DNA of 64,000 nucleotides from JACVRW01 sp963728495 (GTDB lineage: Bacteria; Actinomycetota; Thermoleophilia; Solirubrobacterales; Thermoleophilaceae): positions 1 to 64,000 of the forward strand of contig CAVSKI010000005.1 of assembly GCA_963728495.1 (NCBI GenBank). Reading direction: 5' to 3'. The notes beneath the pieces were generated by a model. That model ran no database searches. It had not been told where the DNA came from and worked only from the letters and a program-made list of their open reading frames with translations. This document shows positions 1 through 10,258 of this stretch, in pieces. How positions within the stretch are numbered: the stretch's first letter is position 1; every line of letters starts with the position of its first letter. The position numbers and the translations under genes were made by a program.

Positions 1-493
1 ACGCCGCGCACATCATCTCGACCTTCCTCCTCCGCAGGGCGCCTATGTACCCCGAGAACCTGGGTCAGCGCGCTGTCTCGTGCCTCGTCCGCCTTCAGCT
101 CGATCACGACCAGGGAGCCCGCCTGATCCTCCGCGAGAATGTCGATCCGACCGGTTGCCACGTGGCGCTCCGTGCCTCCGTCGACGATGTGGAGCGCGGG
201 ATCGAGCTGGTCGATGTTGTCGCGGAGCGCCATCTGCATATCACGCTCGAGCCCGAACTTCAGGTCGCGCGCGCCCTCTACTTCCTCAACTGCGGCGGCG
301 GTCCCGGCGCCGTCCGCCCCGTACCTCCCATCGTTTGATGCGCCTTCCAGGCGGCGATCGTCCCCGGCTTGATGTCTACACCTACCTCTTCGCGCAGCCG
401 CCGGGCGACTTCCTCGTTGGGCAACCCCTCGGCGGCTAGCTCAAAGGCGCGCCTCCTTACCTGTGCCTCGTCAGTCACCGCACCTCCCTTCAC
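1..493 (-). pseudogene. HTH plus NucS/DUF91-like nuclease, partial and frameshifted
   Basis: Read leftward from a GTG at 493, the first ~55 residues form a small helix-turn-helix-like unit (FELAAEGLPNEEVARRL, then KPGTIAAWKAH). That frame stops at 278. The -1 frame then stays open to the window edge and reads as an endonuclease NucS/DUF91-like domain, with FGLERDMQMALRDNIDQL, GRIDILAED and VVIELKADEA. The last two contain the D and ExK residues of a PD-(D/E)XK active site. A frame change near 330-370 is needed to join the two halves. Two compensating single-base indels near 35-52 spoil the usual 'LGYIGALAEEEG' stretch. Family members cut branched or mismatched DNA; the HTH fusion is inferred. 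The gene continues off the left edge. Confidence 0.6.
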
Positions 494-1154
494 CGCTAGA
501 CGAGTGGAACTACATCAGGTAGCTGTGCCCGTCGTTCCGCCGGCAGCCCGGCCGCTCCTTTGCGCGAAGCCGCGGCCAGCCCAGCCTGTCGCCTACGCCG
601 CCAGCCGATATTGCTGCACGATCCGGGCGTCGCTCGAAGGGACATATCGGGCCGCCGACCTGAAACCGCGCACGGTGTCGCTCCGACCCGAGCAGATGAA
701 CCCGCTTTCTCTGTCGGAGCCTGCCTTTCCGGCACGGTGGCCGCCGATTAACGAACGAAGGCGCAACGGGAGCCGTCGGGGCGCCTCCGGCACGCCGACC
801 GCGCTGCTGATGTCACGCCACACACGACGAACACCGACCTCTACACGGCTTCAAGCCTTCATGAGCCCTCGGGCTCCGTCGTCGTGCCGGAGTTGAAGTA
901 GACACCGCACGACGGCGCTCAACCTTGCGTGCCGACGCGCCGATGGAGAAGGAGTGGGCCAGGCGGCAGGACTGCCTGGCCTCCGATCGCTTGACAACGA
1001 GGTTCGGCAGAGAGGAAGTACCCGGATTCCCCATCGCCCCCGTTCCTCGGCAGCGTGCTGGACCTCCTGCTCGACCACCTGGGGACCATGCAGCTGTGAC
1101 CGGGCGCTCGCGGATCCGCGGTGACGGACCTCCACCTGCCGAGCGCAGACCGTA
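494..1154. other. Region without a supportable gene
   Basis: No reading frame here resembles a protein on either strand. It contains one copy of the ~65-bp dispersed repeat (597-664). A weak forward frame ends in LGSVLDLLLDHLGTMQL followed by a stop at about 1099, which might be the tail of a decayed protein. That cannot be supported further. Confidence 0.4.
597..664. repeat. Dispersed ~65-bp repeat, copy A
   Basis: This stretch matches segments at 4401-4467 and 13325-13388 in the same order and orientation. Shared blocks are 'agccgata', 'cacgatccgg', 'gcgtcgct' and 'gggacatatcgggccgccga'. Identity is imperfect but runs along the whole length. It is not part of a recognisable gene and has no clear terminal inverted repeats. 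Confidence 0.6.
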
Positions 1155-1862
1155 ATGCCTAGCGATACCGACGAACATGGGATCCCGCGGCGAGGCAGTG
1201 CCCTGCACCTTGCCTACGACGTTAACTGCGACCCCGAGGCTCTGAGCGGGGCGATCGCCGGCGCGAACGGCGCCGCGTCGATCGAATGGCGCAGCCCACT
1301 GGCTGACCAGCGCTTTGCCGAATTCAACGACCGCGACTTCCTGGTCGCCGTCGACCGCGGCGACCTCGCTGCCGAGTTGGTTCTGTGGTGGCCCGAGAGC
1401 GGGCCGCGTTGGGATGCAATCGGGGTCCGCAGCGAGGGTGGTGTGGTGCTGGTTGAGGCCAAGGCCAATGGCGGAGATCGCAAGCAGCCGCCTGCGGAGC
1501 GGGGTCGTCGGGCAGCGCGAAGGGGCTTGCCAACCGCGACCAGATCGCACAGTCGCTGGCGATCACGCGTGAGCACTTCGGGCACTTCTGCACGAAGGCA
1601 GCGTGTCGGCATCGTCGGCAGGCGCGCTTCAGGAACGCCAATCGCTGTCCAGCGCGCGCCTGTGCTTCTTCGAACGCCTCGACGTTCCCGGCGCGACTCG
1701 CCCACGTCTACTCCACCGACGACAAAACCCACATTTCCACCACCGCTGAGCAATTCGACGAGCAGCGCGACAGTGACGTTCAGACGATGGGTCTCGCCAA
1801 GGTCAAGCTCGCGGCGCTGGTGGGCGCTTACTGCCTGCCGTGCCCGATGCATATCAGCGCTT
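1155..1862 (+). pseudogene. PD-(D/E)XK-type hypothetical protein, frameshifted
   Basis: The first ~110 residues are intact. They contain IEWRSPLADQRFAEF, WWPESGPRWDAIG and VVLVEAKA, the layout of a known actinobacterial hypothetical family with a PD-(D/E)XK-like core (D of WDAIG, ExK of EAK). After about 1480 the reading breaks repeatedly. Homology-like text continues in other frames: GLANRDQIAQSLAITREHFG near 1530-1580 and RLAHVY near 1707, then a tail to about 1860. At least two indels are needed. No biochemical role is established for the family, so a nuclease function is inferred from the fold motif only. It sits among other damaged nuclease-like genes. Confidence 0.55.
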
Positions 1863-2109
1863 GCGCGCCGCTGTGGTCTGACATCAGCGGACGGCTTTGC
1901 ATCTCGCGGTGCCTGTGGCTCGGCAAGGGGATAGGCGCCCCATCAACATCGCCGCCAGGCACAGCCAGTAGTGGTTCCGCCAGTGGGCCGCGGTGCCGCT
2001 CGCGGGATCGAGGGTGCCGGTGGTCGACAGTAGCCGGTCGGTAACAGGCGCGCGAAGCCATGGTTGACAGGGTGCACCCAACGGTCCCGACAACGACTAC
2101 GCCGCCTCC

Positions 2110-2121
2110 TAGGATCTCCCC
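2110..2121 (+). promoter_or_regulatory. Candidate -10 box for a leaderless transcript
   Basis: TAGGAT at 2110-2115 lies 6 nt before the ATG at 2122, and there is no Shine-Dalgarno sequence. This is the spacing expected for leaderless actinobacterial transcripts. A convincing -35 is not visible at the usual distance. Confidence 0.35.
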
Positions 2122-2841
2122 ATGAGCGGCGGCATCTTCCTCTTGCGGGGCGACGACGAGTTGGTCGAGATGCGCGAGAGCCCGTACGAGGCCGAGGATG
2201 TTCTTCAGGCGCTGATCGCGAAGTTCCCCAGCCTGCTCGCTGGTGACCAGTATGCCGGCGATACGCCGCGCCGCTGGCTGCTCGTTGGCCGTGAGGCTGC
2301 GCTCCCCGACGACGAGGACGCGGCCGGCCGCTGGTCGGTCGACCACCTGTTCCTCGACCAGGACGCCGTGCCGACGCTCGTCGAGGTCAAGCGCAGCTCT
2401 GACACACGCATCCGCCGGGAAGTCGTCGGGCAGATGTTGGACTACGCCGCGAACGGCGTCGTCTACTGGCCGCTCGAGCAGCTGCGCGAATTCTTTGCCC
2501 GCCGGTGCGAGCACGACGGCCTCGACCCCGTCTCGGTGGTCGCCGAGGTTGCGGGCAGCGAGGTCGACGTCGAGGAGTTCTGGGGGCGCGCCGGCGACAA
2601 CCTGCGCGCCGGGAAGGTGCGGATGGTGTTTGTCTCCGACGAGATCCCGCGCGAACTGGCTCGTGTCGTGGAGTTCCTGAACGGCCAGATGAACCCGGCC
2701 GAGGTCATCGCGATCGAGATCAAGCAGTACCTCGGCGCGGACGGCATGAAGACGCTGGTGCCGCGCGTGATCGGCCAGACCGCGGAGGTCGAGGCCCGCA
2801 AAGGCCGTCGCACGTCAGGCGAGGGCGCGACAGTGGGATGA
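2122..2841 (+). CDS. PD-(D/E)XK nuclease-like protein, N-terminal part of a split gene
   Basis: 239 residues. The core reads WSVDHLFLDQDAVPTLVEVK followed by RRSSDTRIRREVVGQMLDYA-type text: D, then ExK with a downstream R/Q helix, the pattern of restriction-endonuclease-like folds. The middle (RMVFVSDEIPRELARVVEFL, IEIKQYLG) matches a conserved hypothetical family. From memory, those family proteins continue into the domain encoded by the next gene; here the frame stops in TVG at 2839-2841, overlapping the next ATG as ATGA. An alternative frame at the junction reads RQWDEA, the expected linker, so the break is best explained by two small indels near 2810-2850. The substrate is unknown. Confidence 0.7.
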   Translation: MSGGIFLLRGDDELVEMRESPYEAEDVLQALIAKFPSLLAGDQYAGDTPRRWLLVGREAALPDDEDAAGRWSVDHLFLDQDAVPTLVEVKRSSDTRIRREVVGQMLDYAANGVVYWPLEQLREFFARRCEHDGLDPVSVVAEVAGSEVDVEEFWGRAGDNLRAGKVRMVFVSDEIPRELARVVEFLNGQMNPAEVIAIEIKQYLGADGMKTLVPRVIGQTAEVEARKGRRTSGEGATVG

Positions 2842-3368
2842 AGCAATCGTTGTTCGCTGATCTCATGGAGAAACGCGGGGAGGACGAGACGCGGGTTGCG
2901 CGCGAGCTGTATGACTGGATGCTCGCGCGCGGCTGGAGACCGACCTTCGGAAGAGGCAAGCAGGACGGCTCGTGGATTCCAGTCTTCGCCGCGAACGGTC
3001 GCGAGCATTACCCGATCGCCCTCTACAGCTATGGGCGGATCGAGGTGCAGTTCCAGCATCTGAAGGCGCGGGCGCCGTTCGACGACGAGCAAACGAGGCT
3101 CGAGCTGCTCCGCCGCGTCAACGAGATCCCCGGCGTCTCTTTCGGACGCGAGGTCATCACGAAGCGACCTTCGATCCAGCTCAGCCTCCTGGCGAGCGAC
3201 CCGGCGGCGCTTCAGCAGCTGAAGCGAACAATCGAGTGGGTCGAAGCCGAGGCGAGCCAGAGCGGCGTAGCAGACGGCCGGAAAGCACGAACCTCCACGC
3301 GTCCAACACGCGAATCATCAAATCCCAGCGCGAGATGGACCAGCCGCCACCGTCCTACTAGGTCGTAG
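2838..3368 (+). CDS. C-terminal domain of the split PD-(D/E)XK-family protein
   Basis: 176 residues from an ATG that overlaps the previous stop (ATGA). LFADLMEKRGEDETRVAREL, then YDWMLARGWRPTFGRGKQDG and FDDEQTRLELLRRVNEIPGV, correspond to the domain that normally follows the nuclease-like core in the same polypeptide. Removing one 'a' at about 2845 joins the expected linker to this frame. Either the two halves are now separate, translationally coupled subunits, or the separation is an indel. The last ~35 residues (after VEAEASQSG) are Arg/Thr-rich and not family-like. The role of this domain is not established; it may bind nucleic acid or a partner. Confidence 0.65.
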   Translation: MKQSLFADLMEKRGEDETRVARELYDWMLARGWRPTFGRGKQDGSWIPVFAANGREHYPIALYSYGRIEVQFQHLKARAPFDDEQTRLELLRRVNEIPGVSFGREVITKRPSIQLSLLASDPAALQQLKRTIEWVEAEASQSGVADGRKARTSTRPTRESSNPSARWTSRHRPTRS

Positions 3369-3429
3369 AAGCGGCGCGCAGCCGCGCACTCGCGCTGTCC
3401 AATTCAATCGTTAGGACTTGTGAGCGTCC

Positions 3430-3700
3430 GCGCCGCCTTCGCTCGCCGAGCCCTGTTGGTGATGGTCGTCGCCTCCACCGGGACGCATGGTCCCGTGGTA
3501 CTCGCCGGCGCCAGTCCTTACATTCCACAACGATTCGTTGCCGCTCCGGCAACCTGGGGGACTTCGACGGTGACGAGGACATCGATCTGCCGCAGAATGC
3601 CGAGCCTCCCGCATATGGGCGTGGTGCTCGACCACACCATCCCGGACGCGGGGCCTTCAGGTATCGGCCCGCCCATAGCTTGTAATATCGCCCGCGCCAC
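3430..3700 (-). pseudogene. Restriction-endonuclease (Mrr-like) fragment
   Basis: On the minus strand one frame reads MARAILQAMGGPIPEG…LRQIDVLVTVEVPQVAGA and a second, after a shift near 3560, reads RIVVECKDWRRRVP. Together they give the D-x(n)-ExK core ('QIDVLVTV…IVVECKDW') typical of Mrr-type PD-(D/E)XK restriction enzymes and related proteins. The rest of the enzyme is absent or unreadable. The fragment is a remnant; no activity is implied. It sits between two other broken nuclease genes. Confidence 0.45.
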
Positions 3701-3868
3701 GGGGGGTCACGCAGGTTCCGACCCTAGCGCGAGCGCCGGGTACGTGAGGCGGCGTGGTACACACAGCTCTAAAACAGAGAGGGATCGCCGCTCGCGCAGC
3801 GGTGCCGGCAGGGCACCGAGGAACAGGTCCTTGCCGCGCTGCAGGCGCTCGACGGGGACCCCACGATT

Positions 3869-4400
3869 GTGGGTGCCAGTGAGTGGCCTGCTGAGCTGCT
3901 AGGTCTCGACCAGCCCGGGCTTTACTCCTGGTGGGTGGACGCGGAAGGTGCGATCGACCTAAGCGCGGGGATCGGTGCCGAGGTCCGCGAGGGGCGGATC
4001 TATGCAGGACAGACCGGGGCCACGAAATGGCCGTCCGGAAAGACCGGACGCGCGACCCTCGCCAGTCGGATCGGGCGGAACCATCTACGAGGACGAATCA
4101 GGGGCAGCACCTTCAGACTGACACTGGCTGCCGCGCTCTGGCGACGTGCTCGAGCTCGAGACCGCTGGGCCTACGAAACTCACGCAGGCCTCAGAGAGCA
4201 GACTGAGCGCTTGGATTGTCGAACACCTGGCAGTAGCGGTATTCCCCTTCGATGATCCCGACCCACTCGGGTGGCTCGAGGAACGTGTGCTTGACACTCT
4301 CGATCCACCGCTAAATCTCGACCGCAGGATGCCCAGCCCAGTTCGGCAGCAACTCAGGACGCTCCGCCGCCGACTCTCCCAGGGTGAAACGTCCGCTTAG
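3869..4400 (+). pseudogene. GIY-YIG-domain nuclease-like protein, frameshifted
   Basis: The sequence PGLYSWWVDAEGA…IYAGQTGATKWPSGK with a following SRIGRNHLRGRIRGSTF is the GIY-YIG signature (GLY and IYAG motifs) of a small actinobacterial family. After LTLAAAL the frame is lost near 4135-4146. The rest continues one frame over as LSAWIVEHLAVAVFPFDDPD, LEERVLDTLDPPLNLDRRMP and LRTLRRRLSQG. One indel restores a protein of about 180-200 residues. The GTG at 3869 is the first listed start, but in-frame text upstream (TEEQVLAALQALDGDPTIVG) suggests the true start lies near 3800. Family function is uncharacterised; DNA cleavage is inferred from the fold. Confidence 0.6.
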
Positions 4401-4467
4401 GCCGCTAGCCGATACGGCTCCACGACCCGGCGTCGCCCAGGGACAGATCGGCCGCCGACTCGACACC
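4401..4467. repeat. Dispersed ~65-bp repeat, copy B
   Basis: Begins at the stop codon of the GIY-YIG gene and matches copy A (597-664) and copy C (13325-13388): 'gccgctagccgatac', 'cacgacccggcgtcgc', 'gggaca.atcggccgccga'. It lies between the ends of two convergent damaged genes. Confidence 0.6.
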
Positions 4468-4635
4468 CGGGCCTAATTTGGAGCTACGAGGGAGGGCCTC
4501 CCGGCACGCCAATGCGCTGCGAGCTTTGGCGTTGTGTGCAACAGGTGCTGAGCTCGGATCCCTGGATTCCGACGACGCCTCCGAGCGCCACGCCCTCTGA
4601 CAAATGCCATTCCACGGCCTCGGCCGCCTCAACGG

Positions 4636-7600
4636 TCACATGCGGGCGCGTCTGCGGCGTGCCGGGAAGGACTGATCCCACTCAGCGCGGGTCAGTGACC
4701 GGCCGGCGAGACGGCAGATCCGCTCGCGCCAGGCGCGTGCGGAGTCGTCGAGCAAGAGGCGGTCCCAGACCAGGACGGCGCCGGCGCGGTCTGCGGACAC
4801 CACCTGTCCGGCGGGGGTGACGGCGACGGCTTGCACGGGCGCGTGGTGCCCCTCAGGGACGATCCCCAGCGCACGCCGTTCAGGGACGTCCCCAGAGCCT
4901 CACCGTGCGGTCGGCGCCGGCCGACACGAGAGTCCGGGCGTCGGCGCGAAAGCCAAGTCAATACCTCGCCGCGATGGGCCTGGAGTGCGCCGGGGAGCCG
5001 CCTGCCGGGGGCGACGCCCCACAGCTCGATCTCGCCGGCGATGTCGCCCGAAGCGAGGTGACTCCCGTCGGGGCTGAAGGCGAGCGAGACGATCTCCGGG
5101 CTCTCACCTCCGAGCGGCCGCCCGACTGGACGCTGGCTGGCGACGGCCCAGAGCCGGATACTCCCGTCGAACATCCCGGCCGCAAGCGTCCGCCCGTCGG
5201 GGCTGAAGCGAACGCTGTACCCGGGTGTAGCGTGCGAGAGCGCCACGGGTGAGTGGCGATCGGCAGTGTCGCCCAGCAACACGGCGGGGTCGACCCCGCC
5301 GTGGCGACCTTGCCATCCGGGCTGAGCGCTACGCTTTTTGGTTTGATGCCGCCGTCGTCAAGGACCTTTACGGGCGGGCGGGTGCCGGCGGCGTCCCAGA
5401 CCTGCGTAGCTCCGTCCGGGGCCACGGCCGCCGCCTGGCGACCGTTGTCGCCGAGGGCCAGGTCGACGACGCCGCGGCGCACCCCCGGCCGCGTGGGGCT
5501 GAGCCGCCGCCCGTGGCGGACATCCCAGAACGCGAGCGTGCCGTCGGATCCGCCCGACGCCAGCGTGCGGCCATCGGCGCTCAGCGCGACCGCCCTGATG
5601 TCCGGCAGGTTCAGCGCCACGGACGTAGTGAGCGGAACATCGCTCCAGGCGTCCCACAGCCGGGCCGTCCCGTCGACCCCCGCCGAGGCGACCATGCCAC
5701 CGTCGTCGCTGAACTCCAGCGCCTGGACCGGACCCGCGTGCCCGGCCAAGGGCGGGCCGATCGCTCGCGCTCGGTTCACGTCCCACAGCCGGATCTCGCC
5801 GTCGAGCCCGCCGGACGCGACCGTCTTGCCGCGCGCGTCGAAGGCGATGGCGAGGACCGGCCTGTTCCCATGCCGGAAGGCGGCGAGCGGCCGGTCCGTC
5901 CTCCAGTTCCACAGCCGGATGCCGCCGTCCAGGCGACCCCAGGCGAGGGTCGCCCATCAGGGCTGAACGCGACGGCGACCGCGGCGCCGTCGCACCGGTC
6001 GAGATCGTCTCCCGCACGCGCCGAGCGGCGACGTCCCAGAGCACGACCGGACCGCCTTCCTTGCTCGTCGTGGCGACCGTCTCCCCGTCCGGGCTGAAGC
6101 TAAGGCGGTTGGCGGGAGTGGGGGCCCGGCCCGCGCCGAGCAGCGTGCGCCGGCGGACGTCCCAGAACTGAACCGAGCCATCGATAGAGGCGGCCGCGAG
6201 CGTGGCCCCGTCCGGGGCGAAGGCAACGTCAATCAGCTCCCCGCCTCCGCGCGCAGGAGGCAGCTCACTCGCACGGTGTTGATCGAGATCCCAAAGCCGA
6301 ACCCGGCCGTCGCCTCCCGCGGTCGCGAGCCTGCGGCCGCCAGTGGGATCGAGGGCGATGCTCGAGACCTCGGTGCCGCTGTCGAGGACCCCGCCGACCA
6401 ATCGGTCCCGCGCCACGTCCCACAGCCGCACGGTTCCGTCCGCGCCTGCCGTGATGACCCTGCCGCGGGGCGCGAAGGCGACATCGTTGAGCTGCGTGCC
6501 GGGTCGAGGAGCTTGTAGCGTCGCCAGAAGCCGAGGGCTCTCCTGCAGAGAGGCGATCAACCGGCCCGCGCCTCCGTGGTGGGAGCGATCCGGTACGCCT
6601 CCAACCCGGCAAGCAACGCTACCTCGAGGTCCGCACGCAGCTTGCCAGCAGCGTCGGCCGCCAGACGACGCGACGTTGCCACGTCAGCCTCGTGCTCCGC
6701 GATCCGCCGCTGCTCCTCCGCCCTGCTCGACTGGTGCAGCGCCAGAATCGCGAACACGCTGATCACCGCCACGGCGGCCGTCATGCCGGCGAACGCGGCG
6801 CGCACTCGCCTGCGTCGCGCGGTGAGCTCGCCGCGCTCGCGAAGCCGGCTGTCCTCCAGGAAGCGCTGCTCGGCGAGATTGAGTGGAATTGCTTCGTTCT
6901 CGTCCCAGAGCGCCAGCCGCACGCCCCGGAAGAGCAGCGCCGGGTCGCGCCCGCCGACCTCCCACTCCGCCGCTGCCTGTGTGAGCCGCAGGTGTTCGCG
7001 AAGTGACTCGCGATCGGAGTCGATCCACGAGCGGAGCCTTGGCCATCCGCGGATCAGCGCTTCGTGCGTGATCTCGACCTGCCGCGCGCCTGTCGAAGCG
7101 TCGCGGCTGGTCACGAGCAGGCGGCTGTCGGCCATCGCATTGATCACCGCTTCGACATCGAGGGAGGTGGCCCCGACGGCGGTCAGATCAGCGAGGGGCG
7201 CACGTCGGCGCGTGTCTTCGGTGTAGTCGCCGGGTTGCACGAGTCGCAGGAGGATGCGCCGGGCGATCTTCTGCTGATCCGCGCTGAAGCCGCCATAGAT
7301 CTCGTCGGCCCGCTTGGCCAGGGCGCCAGCGACGCGGCCACTCGACTCATAGCCCTCGAGCGCCAGCATTTCACCCCGTCGGCGCCGCCAGACCTCGAGA
7401 AGGACGTGCTGAAGGAGGGGCAGCGCACCTGGACGATCGCCGACATCGTCCAGGATCGTCTCCGCCGAGACCGGCTCGACGGTGAGCCCGAGCTCGCCAG
7501 GCCGGCTCCTCGATCGCCGCCCGCAGCCCGGCGCGGTCGAGAGGGCCGACGAGGAACTGGTTGCCGTTGATAAGCGACGCGAGCTCCGGGTACTCCGCGC

Positions 7601-8598
7601 AGCGGTCGTAGAAGTCGGCGCGTATCGCGAGCACCACGAACGAGCTTGCCGCCGGGGATGGTCGACGCGTAGCGGACCGCGGCCAGGAAGCTGGCGCGCT
7701 CGCCCTCGTCCCGGCACAGCGTGAAAATCTCCTCGAGCTGATCGACGATGAGGAGCAACCGCTCCGGAGCACCATCGGCGGCAAGAGCCAGCGAGACCGC
7801 CAGGTCGAGACTGCGCTCGTCCGCCCGGAGGGCGTCCAGGGTCCGGTTCATCGACGCGCCGGTGGCGAGCCCCGCCAGCTGCGCCGCGAGGCTGTCGAGT
7901 GGTCGCTCTCCCGGAGCGAAGATGCGGACCGGCCACCGTTCGCTGTCGCCGAGCGCACCGGCTTCCAACTCAGGCACCAGGCCGGCCCGCAGGAGTGAGC
8001 TCTTGCCGCTTCCTGAGCTCCCGAGTACCGCCAGGAAGCCGTCGCCCGCATCTTCTCAACCAGGCGGCGGGTGTCGTCCCTGCGCCCAAAGAAGAACTCA
8101 GCGTCGCCGCGATCGAAGGTCGCGAGGCCGCGATAGGGCAGACGTCGCCCTGCCGGGGCTCGAGGCCTCCTCGTGTCTTGGCAGCCCGGTGATCGCCCTC
8201 ACCAGGTCGCGATGCCCGTCGGCAGTCCGGAATCCCTCCCTCAGGTCGACCCAGGTGCGCTGATTGAGAAACGCGAGCACCGGATCGTGGGGTTCGGCGG
8301 CTCCCGGCAGCAACACCATGAACAGACGGAAGCCGCGATCCCGGCTCGCCCTGTCCTGGGCGACGGCAAGCTCCTCCCGGGCCCAGCCGCCGAGGCCGTG
8401 GGGGCCCACAAATACGGCGCACGCCGAGACGGTTCCCAGCGCCTCGGCGATCTGCACCTGCCACTCTTCGCCCCCGGCGCTCCAGCGGTCGAACCACGGC
8501 TCGATACCGTCACGGCGCAGGCGCCCGGCCACCTCCTCGACGGTCTCCGAGTCCTTGCGGTTGTAGGAAAGAAACACCCGCAAGCCGGGAACCGACAT
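4636..8598 (-). pseudogene. TIR-nSTAND-WD40 signalling/defence protein, about ten frameshifts
   Basis: One ~1,320-residue protein is spread over all three minus frames. Order: a TIR domain from MSVPGLRVFLSYNRKD (start 8598; upstream M at 8676), with GGWAREELAVA holding the expected catalytic Glu. Next is a novel-STAND ATPase with Walker A GSSGSGKSSLLRAGL (~8000), Walker B LLLIVDQLEEIFTL (~7740), ALPLLQHVLLEVWRRRRGEM and VEITHEALIRGWPRL. A transmembrane-like helix (AAFAGMTAAVAVISVFAILAL) and a coiled stretch follow. Then come 14 WD40 units (VRLWDV, VRLWDL, VQFWDV … VLVWDR), enough for two seven-bladed propellers. The tail is SLTRAEWDQSF. Frame breaks lie near 8135, 8040, 7650, 7500, 6562, 5990, 5952, 5290, 4958 and 4875. 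Relatives sense ligands through the repeats, and TIR domains often hydrolyse NAD; a defence role is inference. Confidence 0.8.
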
Positions 8599-8959
8599 TT
8601 CTAGCTCCCGCGATGCGCCGGCGTCGACGAGCACTTTACGTTCGGCGCCTGCCGCAGCGCGCCGATTGCCGAGCACCTCCTAGGAGCGAGAGGGTATGCG
8701 GACGTGCAAGAGCGGCTGCGACGGCCGGAGACCAGGGACCGAACGGGATCGTCGCAGGTCGACTGGCGCATCGCGCCTCACCGCGGACGTTGCCCGACGG
8801 CTGACCATGCTAGCACCTCACGCCACCCCAGTCACCGCCGAGCTTGTACTTCGACAAGGGGGCCTTTCCGCGGACCCAGCACGCCCGATCCGCGTTACGG
8901 CCACGGTCGGGCGGAACACTCCTGGTGCGGGTTCCCCGTCAGACCTCCGAGCGTCACTT

Positions 8960-9494
8960 TGCCGTCGACGCCGAGGCGACGACTGGATCTGTACCGCAGT
9001 AGCAGTGTTCGTGGTTGCGCACGATCCACGGGTCGAATAGTCCAACCAATCTCCACCTCGAGCGTTCCCCCTCTTCGCTGGAGTGGAGCGAGTCGCAGAC
9101 CACATTGACGTCTAGCCCGATGACCTGCTCCTCGCTCTTCTCCTGCTCGGCCCGCCTCCGCCTCGCTTTCGGCCGCCTCGTCGCGGCTCCTCGATCACCT
9201 GTGCGAGGGGCGGCTTGCGCTCGCCGTTCGTCTTCTCGGCGTGCTCGTCCGGTGGGGCATCGTCCGGCTGCGCCAGGAATGCCACCTTGGTTACCTCGCG
9301 ATATAGCGCGAGCGCCTCGTCCTCGGGACGGGCCGCGAAAGTAAGGCGAAGCGCTGTTGCAGGGCTTCGTGTACGTGCCCTCGAACGTCACGGCTGCTCC
9401 CCGCGACCGGAGTGATGGGCTTGAAGTCGATGTCTTGAAGCGGTTGAAGCTCCTCTTCGAGCGAGTCCGGTATCTCCAGCGGGCGCTCTTCCAT
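8960..9494 (-). pseudogene. Decayed hypothetical protein
   Basis: From ATG 9494 the minus strand reads MEERPLEIPDSLEEELQPLQ, then DIDFKPITPVAGS. Text continues in other frames: AVTFEGTYTK, FAARPEDEALALYREVTK, VAFLAQPDDAPPDEH, and finally EEQVIGLDVNVVCDSLHSSE with RWRLVGLFDPWIVRNHEHCY. Amino-acid use is coherent across at least three breaks, which suggests one former protein of ~180 residues. I do not recognise the family. An intact relative would settle whether this was a gene. Confidence 0.35.
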
Positions 9495-10246
9495 GGTGAA
9501 CCTCTTCTACCTGTGGGGGTAAGTGCGTACGCCCTCGCCAGAAGTGATACAGCGCTAGCGCTGTGCACGCCCGAGGGCGGCTATCGGCCTTGCACGACCA
9601 TTCCCCAGGGAAACGACAGCACTCAAGGAGCCACGCGTAAGACGAACGTCAGTAATGGCTGCGTCCAGCTAAACGGTCAGATTCAGCTTGACGCGTGGCC
9701 TATCAGAGTGGCATGCAGACGTCAAGTGCGCGGCTGTATTATCGGACCGGACCTCCCGAACCGTGGAACAGCCAACGCCGATCCGAGCGGCACCCACGGC
9801 GCTCCCGCTGGGCGCGAAAGCAGGACCGGCTCGGGCAGCACAACTGATCACGGGCTCTACGCGCCGACTTGACGGAAGGCGGCTTGGTCCGAGGCAGCGG
9901 CAGGTCCGCTCGGCTCGAGGAACCAACCATCCCTCGGGCACCGGATCGGAGTTCGACCGCTACCCCAAGGTCCACCTCGAAGCCCAAGTCAGGGTCAAGG
10001 AGCCCCAACCCGCCAGTACGTTGGGGTCGCTGTTGACCAGCGCGACCGCGCTGCTGTCTTCGGCCGGGCAGCGGGAGTCCGCGAGCGATCGCCGGAGGCG
10101 CTTGCCTGGTCGCCGACATCGGTCGTCTGCGTCGCCTAACTTGTGCGCTCGCCTTGCCAAAAACCAGCAGCTGAGGCATTGCCGAGTCGGGCGAGGTGCA
10201 ATGACTGAGCCCGGGGACGAAGGTTGCAGTGGACGCCGCGTAGGCC
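9495..10246. other. Region without a recognisable gene
   Basis: Open frames of up to 210 codons exist here, but none shows a family motif and their composition looks like random high-GC translation. There is no clear hairpin terminator and no mobile-element end. The downstream secreted RTX-like gene must take its promoter from the right edge of this stretch. Confidence 0.4.
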
Positions 10247-10258
10247 TACCGTGGGGTT
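10247..10258 (+). promoter_or_regulatory. Candidate -10 box for a leaderless transcript
   Basis: TACCGT at 10247-10252 is followed by 6 nt and then the GTG start at 10259. No ribosome binding site is present. The pattern repeats the one before 2122. Confidence 0.35.

Noticed and set aside
1324..1641. Minus-strand CxxC…CPKC zinc-ribbon-like text
   Set aside because: It is opposite the coherent PD-(D/E)XK reading (WDAIG, VEAKA) and has no surrounding domain.
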